From Roseovarius litoreus (lineage in GTDB: Bacteria > Pseudomonadota > Alphaproteobacteria > Rhodobacterales > Rhodobacteraceae), in assembly GCF_900142765.1 (NCBI RefSeq), contig NZ_FRCB01000013.1, forward strand, positions 1 through 49,829: a stretch of DNA of 49,829 bases. The letters are read 5' to 3'. Shown piece after piece: positions 43,952 to 49,829 of this stretch. The notes under the pieces were generated by a model. That model saw nothing but the letters and a program-made list of their open reading frames with translations, was not told the DNA's origin and did not search any database. Made by a program: the position numbers and the translations under genes. How positions within the stretch are numbered: the first letter of the stretch is position 1; each line of letters begins with the position of its first letter.

Positions 43952-46165
43952 TCAGGCGTCCTTGAGGGTCTCGACCGTGAGGTTCTGGGTCTTGCCGTCC
44001 TTGGTTTCGGCAAAGAGGATCGTCTGATGCGGGAATGGGATCTCGATGTTGCGGGCGTCGAACACCTGCTTGAGCACGCCGTTATAGGCGCGGCCGATGC
44101 CCCATTGCCGACCCGGTACGCATTTGATCCGGGCGCGCAGCATCACCGCGCTGTCGCCGAAGCTGTTGACGCCGAACCACTCGATATCATCAAGGATGCC
44201 GCTGGCCTGTTCGGGATCGGCGCGCAATTCGTCGAAGGCGTCGAGCATGGCCTGTTTCACCTCGTCGACATTCTCGCGGTAGGCCACGCCCATGTCGCAG
44301 ACGAAATAGCCGTAATCCTTGACGTAGTTCGACACCATGTCGACCGAGGAAAACGGGATGATGTGATAGACGCCCTGCACATCACGCAGGCTGACCGAGC
44401 GGATGGTGAGCCGTTCCACCGTGCCGGTGGTGCCGCCGACGGTGACCACATCGCCCACGTTCATCGCGTTCTCGAACTGAATGAAGATGCCGGTGATGAT
44501 GTCCTGCACCATCTTCTGGGCGCCGAAACCGATGGCGAGGCCCAGAACCCCGGCAGAGGCCAGCAAGGGGGCGATGTCGAGCCCGATCTCGGCCAGGACG
44601 AACATCAGGGTGATGATCACGAGCGCGATGGTCGCGGCATTGCGCAAAAGCGTGAGCAAGGTGCGTTCGCGCGAGGTGGGCACCGAGCCGAATTCGGGAT
44701 TGAGCCGGTAATCCACCCAGGAGGTCAGCGCCAGCCAAAGGCCGAACGACACGAGCAGCACCAGCGAGACCGACAGGACCATGCCCGTCAGGCGCAGGCC
44801 CAGTTGGCTGACCATCCAGGCGCGCAGGTCTATGAGGCCGATGGCGTTGAGCGCCATCAGCACCACGATCGCGAAGATCAGCGCGCGAAGGACGAACAGC
44901 GCCTTGGGCAAGAAGGTGTTGAGCCGGGTTTGCAGCAGCGGCACACGGCCCGAAAGACCGGGCGGCAGCATCACCCCACGCACCATCAGGCGGCTGAGAA
45001 AGCCCGAGGCGACAAAGCCCAGAAGCCCGACCAGCAGAACCTGACCGGAGGCGAGGAAGGTCTGGAACATGGCGTTTCCGGGCCGGATGAGGACGATCAC
45101 GAACATCGCCAGCAAATAGGCCAGAGCGGGCCAGTGCCAGTGCTGTGCAAGATAGACCAGAGCGCCGCGCCGCGCCTGACGGGGCGTCTCGGCGGTGCTG
45201 GTGGCGGGGGTTTGGTCGGCATCCAGCATCCAGTTGGTCACGGCGCGGCGGTTGCGCAGCACGAGCCAGATCGCAAAGGCCAGCACGACAAAGGCGATGA
45301 GCGCCGACACGGCGCGACCGGCCGCATAGGAGACATTGCTGTTGATGATCGGAACCACCAGAAGCTGCCCATAGCCCACGACGCCGACAATCAGGTTGAT
45401 GCGCGATGACAGGTAAGAGGCGGCCCGGTCCCCGATGGGCAAGGCGCGAAGCGAGGGGGCAGAGGGCGAGAGCACCAGACGCACCGCGACCTTGGCCATT
45501 TCGACCAGCAGGAAGGCGTTGAGATAGAGGGTCTGGCGGATGCCGATCTGACCGAAATCGCCCAAGGCGAGGATCGCCAGAACATAGCCCGCCGCCCATG
45601 CGAGGATCACGATCAGAGCGTCGATCCCGGCAGAGGCGCCGAAGAGCGTGATCGTGCGGGCGATCCCGCCATCACGCGCCGAGGCACTCATGCGGGCGTA
45701 GAGCGATTTGCCGAACCAGCGAAGCAGCAGGAACACGAAGACGGTGCCGGCGATGACCACCGCCAGATCCTTGAGCGCGTCCAGCAGGACACCGGCCTCG
45801 CCGCCGCTCAGCCCGTCGAACACTTGCGGCGAACGGGAGAGTTGCGCCCAGAAGCCCGTGGCCCAATCGGCGATGTTCTCTGCGGCTTCCTGCGTGACAA
45901 GCGCGATGCGGCGCCCAAAGGACTGATCCGGCGAGGGGCCGCTTGTGGCGGGTGCGGCCTGCTCTGTCAGTGTCGCGGGATCGACGGCGCCGGAGGCGCG
46001 CAGTCGGTCGATCAGCTCGGTACGGGCGGCGTCATCCTCGATCACATCGATCAGCAGATCCACGCTGGAGCGCGCATCGCCCGCATTGGACGGCTCTGCC
46101 TGTGCCATGGCGAGCGTCGATGTCATCAAGAGCGAAACAAGGAAAGCCGATAGCAGCCGCAGCAT
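43952..46165 (-). CDS. Large MscS-family mechanosensitive channel
   Basis: A 737-residue protein. A signal peptide is at 1-22 (LLSAFLVSLLMTSTLAMAQA), a periplasmic region follows to about 150, then some ten hydrophobic segments. The MscS core is at about 530-700: pore helix VLGLAIGFGAQKMVQD at about 545, the beta domain GGTTGTVERLTIRSVSLRD, and IPFSSVDMVSNYVKD in place of the usual IPN. It would release solutes on hypo-osmotic shock. The ATG at 46165 has GGAGG upstream; the frame is open to 46213 without a better site. Confidence 0.93.
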   Translation of the reverse strand: MLRLLSAFLVSLLMTSTLAMAQAEPSNAGDARSSVDLLIDVIEDDAARTELIDRLRASGAVDPATLTEQAAPATSGPSPDQSFGRRIALVTQEAAENIADWATGFWAQLSRSPQVFDGLSGGEAGVLLDALKDLAVVIAGTVFVFLLLRWFGKSLYARMSASARDGGIARTITLFGASAGIDALIVILAWAAGYVLAILALGDFGQIGIRQTLYLNAFLLVEMAKVAVRLVLSPSAPSLRALPIGDRAASYLSSRINLIVGVVGYGQLLVVPIINSNVSYAAGRAVSALIAFVVLAFAIWLVLRNRRAVTNWMLDADQTPATSTAETPRQARRGALVYLAQHWHWPALAYLLAMFVIVLIRPGNAMFQTFLASGQVLLVGLLGFVASGFLSRLMVRGVMLPPGLSGRVPLLQTRLNTFLPKALFVLRALIFAIVVLMALNAIGLIDLRAWMVSQLGLRLTGMVLSVSLVLLVSFGLWLALTSWVDYRLNPEFGSVPTSRERTLLTLLRNAATIALVIITLMFVLAEIGLDIAPLLASAGVLGLAIGFGAQKMVQDIITGIFIQFENAMNVGDVVTVGGTTGTVERLTIRSVSLRDVQGVYHIIPFSSVDMVSNYVKDYGYFVCDMGVAYRENVDEVKQAMLDAFDELRADPEQASGILDDIEWFGVNSFGDSAVMLRARIKCVPGRQWGIGRAYNGVLKQVFDARNIEIPFPHQTILFAETKDGKTQNLTVETLKDA

Positions 46166-46511
46166 ACCCCGAAACCTCCGTATTTGATTTTCAATCCGGG
46201 TGCAGCGGTGCACCGATCACAGGCCTGCAAGGCCGAACGGGCGAAGGTAGCTCTGGCCCGTTCATTCGGGCCTTACGTATCTGGTTCACGACTGAGGTCA
46301 AGCAAGTGGCCCTTTGCTTGGGGGCAGGCAGGGCGCGCTGGGCCGCGTGTCGGGCGGTGGCATCAGGGCAGGGAAAGGCCATGCAGCCAAGGGGGCAGGG
46401 CCGGGAACCGGCAAATTTTGCCCTATGGAGGCCAGAAAGTGTTCAGGGCTGTTGACGGGTCACAAATTCGTCAGGACTATCGTGATGTTGAAACTTGAAA
46501 GGAACTGTTCA
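46166..46511. other. Divergent intergenic region between mscS-like gene and small lipoprotein
   Basis: About 345 bases without a gene. The promoter of the lipoprotein is probably TTGACG (46452-46457) with GACTAT 17 bases later, a fair alphaproteobacterial sigma70-like match. Purine-rich repeats (GGGGCAGG, GGCAGGG) occur around 46320-46410. No RNA gene recognised. Confidence 0.4.
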
Positions 46512-46649
46512 ATGAAAAGCAAATTTGTATTGGCTGCCGCCCTTGCTGCAATCGCCGGTCTGTCGGCCTGCGCGCAGCAGGAAGAACCCGCGGAACCGGT
46601 TGTGATTGCCGAACCCGTATATGACAAATACGGCAACGTGGTCGAATAA
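46512..46649 (+). CDS. Small lipoprotein
   Basis: A 45-residue protein with a lipoprotein signal peptide and a clear lipobox LSAC, the acylated Cys being residue 20. The mature part is only 26 residues (acidic, with EEPAEPVVIAEPVYDKYG). AAGGA precedes the ATG by 8 bases. Small lipoproteins of this type are common in Rhodobacterales as envelope components, but no function is known for this one. It stands alone on the plus strand. Confidence 0.82.
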   Translation: MKSKFVLAAALAAIAGLSACAQQEEPAEPVVIAEPVYDKYGNVVE

Positions 46650-46887
46650 GGGACCGCGCTGCAGCGGCGGGGGCATGACGGCTTGACAGCGCCTTGTCGA
46701 GCGCAGGCCCGCCCGCCAGACAGGCGACGGCCGCCGGTGCATGGACATGCCCGGAGGCCGTTTCATGCCTGACAGGTGCAAGAGGCGCGCGGCGCCGCAC
46801 CAGACCATTCCGCCTGTAACTCGAGGCATCAGCCAAAGGCGGACCGCGTGCAACGATTGAACCGTGCACCGCATTTCGCGAAACGCT

Positions 46888-47076
46888 TCAGGGCGAACGC
46901 GCCGCGCGGGGACCGGCGAGCAGCCACATGATGAAGCCCAGCAAGGGCAGCAGCAGGACCAGAACGACCCAGATCACCTTGCGCCCGGTGGTGGCACGCG
47001 AGCCGATGATCGACACGATCGCCCAGATATCCAGAATGAGCAGGATAAGGCCGCCCAGCCCTGAAATCTCCATCAT
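46888..47076 (-). CDS. PLDc_N-type two-helix membrane protein
   Basis: A 62-residue protein with two transmembrane helices (about 8-25 and 33-53) and the pattern IWAIVSIIGSRATTGRKVIWVVLVLLLPLLGFIMWLLAGPR. This matches the phospholipase D N-terminal (PLDc_N) domain that also occurs as a stand-alone stress-induced membrane protein. AAAGGAG lies 7 bases before the ATG at 47076. Last of a run of small minus-strand genes. Confidence 0.85.
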   Translation of the reverse strand: MMEISGLGGLILLILDIWAIVSIIGSRATTGRKVIWVVLVLLLPLLGFIMWLLAGPRAARSP

Positions 47077-47132
47077 GGGACATCTCCTTTCGCATGGCCG
47101 TTGGGCCGTGTGACCGGTGCCGTGGCGATGGA

Positions 47133-47330
47133 TCAGACGCGACAGCGCCAGTCCTCGACCTCGGTTTCGGCGTCTTTCTTGGGCATGTTATAGGTACGCT
47201 CTACCAAGGCCACCAGCTTTTCGCGTTGGCCTTGGGTGGCAAGGGCGTCCTCTTCCGAGATATCAGGCCATCGGATTCGGGCGCTGCCCTTGATCTGGTC
47301 CCATTTCGCGGCGATCTGATCCCATTGCAT
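47133..47330 (-). CDS. CsbD-family stress protein
   Basis: A 65-residue soluble protein with the CsbD signature MQWDQIAAKWDQIKGSARIRWPDIS followed by a charged C-terminal half. CsbD-like proteins are induced in general stress responses in many bacteria, but their biochemical role is unknown. AAGGA is 8 bases before the ATG. It stands between the PLDc_N gene (56 bases downstream) and the secreted protein gene, in one orientation. Confidence 0.9.
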   Translation of the reverse strand: MQWDQIAAKWDQIKGSARIRWPDISEEDALATQGQREKLVALVERTYNMPKKDAETEVEDWRCRV

Positions 47331-47381
47331 CGTGGTTGTCCTTGGGTTTGCGTGGGTCCGGGATGTGCGCTGCAGGCGGGG

Positions 47382-47846
47382 TCAATTGGCCGAGTTGCTG
47401 CCCTCGTCATCTGTCCAGACCCCTGCAAAGGCATCCCATGCCCCGGCGAATCCGGCCTTGAGTTCGTCCCATGCGCTGCCGGTTCCGGCCTTGAGCGCGC
47501 CATAGCGTTCGCTGAGGGTGTTGCGGGCTTCGCGCAGGTCGGCCATGCGGTCGCTGGCCTCTTCGCGGGCGGCCTCGGTCATGTCGGCCCAATCGTTGCG
47601 CAGCGCCTGTTCGCGGCGTTCGATCTCGGCGTCGAGGCGGGTCATCGCCTCGCGGGCGGTGGTGAGCGCCTGATCGCGTTCCTGTTCGGAATATTCGGCG
47701 ACGGCATCCATCGCTTCGGAAATTTCGGCCTTGAGTTCCTTGGTGGTCATCAGGCCATCATCGCTTTGCGCAAGGGCCGGGGTGGTGCTGGCCAGTGCGA
47801 TTGCGGCGGCGGAAAGAATGCTGCGATATCCGGTGATCTGTGTCAT
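47382..47846 (-). CDS. Secreted helical (coiled-coil) protein of unknown function
   Basis: A 154-residue protein with a signal peptide at 1-26 (SILSAAAIALASTTPALAQ) and a long charged helix from about 35 to 125 (EQERDQALTTAREAMTRLDAEIERREQ), likely a coiled coil. It ends in a small-residue/Trp-rich segment with four Trp (NDWADM earlier; SAWDELKAGFAGAWDAFAGVW). It recalls periplasmic sheath or lipid-contact proteins but no family is recognised. AAGGAGG lies 5 bases before the ATG. Confidence 0.8.
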   Translation of the reverse strand: MTQITGYRSILSAAAIALASTTPALAQSDDGLMTTKELKAEISEAMDAVAEYSEQERDQALTTAREAMTRLDAEIERREQALRNDWADMTEAAREEASDRMADLREARNTLSERYGALKAGTGSAWDELKAGFAGAWDAFAGVWTDDEGSNSAN

Positions 47847-48001
47847 CGTATCCTCCTTTTTCTGCGGCGCCGTGACAGGGGCTATGGGCCTTTGGCACCT
47901 GAAACAAGCGCCAAGGTCAGCGTGCCATGTCACGGCACCGCTTGCGTTGATGGGTGTCAGTCGGGGGGATCGCGGCGGGCTGTGCCGCGCCGCGATGTGC
48001 C

Positions 48002-48487
48002 TCAGGCGTCGGCGCTGTCGCCGCTCATGTAGATCGACATGAAGGCAGGCTCGCCCATGCGGTCCAGCGTTCCAAGCTGCCGGTCCAGCCAGTCCCAATG
48101 GCCCTCTTCATCCAGAACGATGGTTTCGAACAGGGTGCGGGTGCCGATATCGTTGCTGTCCGAGGCGTCACGCGCCGCCTTGCTGTAGAAGTCGATCGCG
48201 CCCTTCTCTTCGGACTTGTCGGCCTCGAACAGATCCTTGAGGTTGGTGGCCATCTTCGGGGTCTTGGTGGCGGTCAGTTCGGGTGTGCCTCCAAGGAACA
48301 TGATGCGTTCGATGAATTGCCCGGCATGGCCCAGCTCTTCCTGCATTTCGTCGCGCATCCGGTGGGCCAGCTTGTCCAGCCCCCAGTCTTCCAGCGTGTG
48401 CGCGTGCAGAAGATACTGGTTCACCGCTGTCAGCTCCATCGCGAGGGCGGTTTGCAGGTTCTCGATGCTTGTGCTGCGATCGGTCAT
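48002..48487 (-). CDS. bfr: Bacterioferritin-family protein
   Basis: A 161-residue four-helix ferritin. The di-iron ligands match E. coli Bfr numbering exactly: Glu18, Glu51, His54, Glu94, Glu127 and His130. The heme ligand Met52 of classical bacterioferritin is Leu52 here (QEELGHAG), so it may not bind heme or may do so differently. It would store iron and detoxify peroxide. AAGGAG precedes the ATG. First gene of the minus-strand small-stress-protein run. Confidence 0.9.
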   Translation of the reverse strand: MTDRSTSIENLQTALAMELTAVNQYLLHAHTLEDWGLDKLAHRMRDEMQEELGHAGQFIERIMFLGGTPELTATKTPKMATNLKDLFEADKSEEKGAIDFYSKAARDASDSNDIGTRTLFETIVLDEEGHWDWLDRQLGTLDRMGEPAFMSIYMSGDSADA

Positions 48488-48554
48488 CTTTTTCGCTCCT
48501 TTTTCATCGTCGCGCGTTGACAGGGATGTATGCAGTCAGATGCCGAACGCACCC

Positions 48555-48591
48555 GCACCCCCCGTGTGACACTCTGTCCCACGGGGGGTGC
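48555..48591. promoter_or_regulatory. Long perfect stem-loop between yeiH-like gene and bacterioferritin
   Basis: GCACCCCCCGTG (48555-48566) and CACGGGGGGTGC (48580-48591) form a 12-base stem, extended past one mismatch by GACA/TGTC around a CTC loop. It is 61 bases after the exporter stop on the minus strand. No T run follows, so it is either a Rho-type 3' stabiliser of the xsc-exporter mRNA or a control element of bfr. Confidence 0.65.
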
Positions 48592-48652
48592 ATGATGCGC
48601 TGATAGGTTGGAATTGTTGTTTTGTGTCAGGTGGTTGTAGGAGTTTCCGGGG

Positions 48653-49687
48653 TCAGGGAGACAGGTCCAGAAAGCTGATCCCGGCCAGCACGAGCCCTGC
48701 CAGAAACAAGGTTTCGGCCACGATCAGTGCGATGGCCCCACCGCCCACCTTGATGATGTTGCGCAGGTCGGTCTTCATGCCGACCGCCGCGATGGCAGCA
48801 AGCAGCGCCCACGAGGACAGCTGGGCCAGAAGCGCGCCGATGGGCGCGGGAATGAGGCCGAGGGAATTGAGCGTGGCGAGGCACAAAAAGCCCAGCACGA
48901 AGGCCGGAACGATGGGCGGGCGCTTGCCTTCGGTCTGCGGTTCGGCGCGCTGCCACCAGATCGTGATGATGATCACGACAGGCGCCAGAAAGGACACGCG
49001 GATCAGCTTGACCAGGGTGGAGGTTTCGCCTGCGGTGTCGGAGATCGAAAAGCCCGCGCCGACCACTTGTGCGACGTCATGCACGGTCGCGCCGATGAAG
49101 GCGCCTGCGGTCACGTCATCGAAGCCAAGCGCATCGGTCAGGATCGGATAGAGGATCATCGCCACGGTCGACAGAACGGTGACGCCCAGAACGGTGAACA
49201 GAAGATTGCGTTCCGAGCGGTCGTCCTTGGGCAGCACGGCGGCGATGGCCATGGCGGCCGAGGCGCCGCAGATCGCCACCGATCCGGCGGTCAGGATGGC
49301 AAAGCGCGGCCCCTGTCCGATCAGCCGCGCAAGGCCCACGCCGAAAAGGATGGTGGCGACGACCCCGGCGATCAGCAGGCCGATCATGCCCCAGCCGAGC
49401 GAGGTCAGCATCTCGACGCTGATCCGCGCGCCAAGGATCGCCACGCCGAAGCGCAGCACGCTGCGGGCGGTGAAGCCGATGCCGGCGGCGGTCGGTCCCG
49501 GCTCGCCCAGGAAGTTCAGCGCGATGCCGAAGAGAAGCGCCATGAGCATGGCGGGCGCGCCGTGATGCTCGGCCACGAATTGCGCGGCAAGCGCCACCAG
49601 CACGGCGACCATGACGCCGGGGAAATAGGATTTCGCGCGCCCGGCCATGTTCTGGCCGGACGCGAGGACGCGGGGAGGAAGGCTCAT
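48653..49687 (-). CDS. YeiH-family (UPF0324) putative sulfate/sulfite exporter
   Basis: A 344-residue inner-membrane protein with about ten hydrophobic segments and the family motifs LRFGVAILGARISVEML, AGSVAICGASAAMAIAAVLP and GAFIGATVHDVAQVVGAG. COG2855 members are annotated as sulfate exporters. It starts 7 bases after the stop of xsc, whose reaction releases sulfite from sulfoacetaldehyde, so export of sulfite or sulfate derived from taurine or isethionate is a sensible inference. Confidence 0.92.
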   Translation of the reverse strand: MSLPPRVLASGQNMAGRAKSYFPGVMVAVLVALAAQFVAEHHGAPAMLMALLFGIALNFLGEPGPTAAGIGFTARSVLRFGVAILGARISVEMLTSLGWGMIGLLIAGVVATILFGVGLARLIGQGPRFAILTAGSVAICGASAAMAIAAVLPKDDRSERNLLFTVLGVTVLSTVAMILYPILTDALGFDDVTAGAFIGATVHDVAQVVGAGFSISDTAGETSTLVKLIRVSFLAPVVIIITIWWQRAEPQTEGKRPPIVPAFVLGFLCLATLNSLGLIPAPIGALLAQLSSWALLAAIAAVGMKTDLRNIIKVGGGAIALIVAETLFLAGLVLAGISFLDLSP

Positions 49688-49694
49688 GTCCCGG

Positions 49695-49829
49695 TCAGAC
49701 CGTCTGCGGGATCAGGTCATCGCGGCTGATTCCTGCGACGGCGACGGGTTTTTTCATGGCGTCGCGGCGGAAGGGTTCGCCGAGTTCCTGGTTGATCATG
49801 GCTTCGATGAGGGTTGTGACACCGTTCTC
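49695..49829 (-). CDS. xsc: Sulfoacetaldehyde acetyltransferase, C-terminal part (partial)
   Basis: The last 44 codons and the stop of a gene running in from the right edge: ENGVTTLIEAMINQELGEP, then FRRDAMKKPVAVAGI to the end. From memory this matches the C-terminus of Roseobacter Xsc, the ThDP-dependent enzyme converting sulfoacetaldehyde and phosphate to acetyl phosphate and sulfite in taurine degradation. The identification rests on this tail only and on the exporter gene that follows 7 bases later. Confidence 0.8.
   Translation of the reverse strand, partial: ENGVTTLIEAMINQELGEPFRRDAMKKPVAVAGISRDDLIPQTV

Noticed and set aside
43886..45409. Plus-strand open frame of 507 codons opposite the MscS gene
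   Set aside because: Extreme Asp/His/Gln/Gly composition typical of a shadow frame; MscS motifs are on the other strand.
1..49829. CRISPR array, insertion sequence or rRNA operon
   Set aside because: No regularly spaced repeats, no transposase gene with terminal inverted repeats and no rRNA sequence were seen anywhere in the window.

Overview
The window is chromosomal DNA from an alphaproteobacterium, most likely a marine Rhodobacterales (Roseobacter-group) species. This rests on GC-rich coding (about 60% in sampled lines), a fused alphaproteobacterial petABC (bc1) operon, two TRAP-type transport operons, a tupBCA tungstate transporter, the C-terminus of a Roseobacter-like xsc (sulfoacetaldehyde acetyltransferase), and a dapF-mtaB-GST-petABC order. 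The genus assignment is inference; no 16S gene is present. GTG and TTG starts are common, so many starts were set from Shine-Dalgarno spacing.

Region by region: (1) 0-11 kb is an accessory catabolic region. A GntR/FCD repressor is divergent from an M24 'pita-bread' hydrolase that has lost all five metal ligands and from a nitrilase-type amidase. Then come an epoxide hydrolase-aldehyde dehydrogenase pair, a MocR-type regulator and a divergent TRAP transporter in the unusual order P-M-Q. (2) 11.4-12.7 kb holds a compact toxin-immunity module: a phage Mu gpF-like head domain fused to a C-terminal CdiA-CT/RNase A-like toxin domain, followed one base later by a small acidic presumed immunity protein. 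No other phage genes flank it. (3) 13-16.6 kb has a group III-like truncated globin and ileS. (4) 17-20.3 kb has tupBCA and a helix-turn-helix protein fused to a periplasmic-binding-like sensor domain. (5) 20.3-31.1 kb is a second catabolic island: a GntR regulator and a fused FAD/Fe-S 2-hydroxyacid dehydrogenase on the minus strand, divergent from a class V aminotransferase, a TRAP transporter, a crotonase, a CaiB/BaiF CoA-transferase and an MhpD-like hydratase. (6) 31.2-38 kb is core genome: tRNA-Lys, dapF, mtaB, a GST, an outer-membrane barrel protein and petABC with a clear terminator. (7) 38.1-46.2 kb contains a palindrome cluster, a LacI-family regulator, tRNA-Arg, a Kef-type antiporter, a TAT-type amine oxidase and a large MscS channel. 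(8) 46.5-48.5 kb is a group of small stress/envelope proteins (lipoprotein, PLDc_N-type, CsbD, a coiled secreted protein, bacterioferritin). (9) The right edge carries xsc (partial) followed by a YeiH-family exporter, a sulfonate-degradation pair.

The catabolic regions share one logic: substrate-specific TRAP uptake, a one-component regulator (GntR or MocR) encoded divergently with inverted or direct repeats in the shared promoter, and hydrolases, dehydrogenases or CoA enzymes for the imported compound. In both TRAP operons and in tupA, the binding-protein gene is followed by a strong stem-loop, consistent with raised expression or mRNA protection of the binding protein relative to the rest of the operon. 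The most unusual element is the isolated head-protein/RNase toxin-immunity pair. A 76-bp dispersed repeat (two copies, each just after a stop codon) and a cluster of perfect palindromes centred on TTCGAA after petABC are further unexplained structures.
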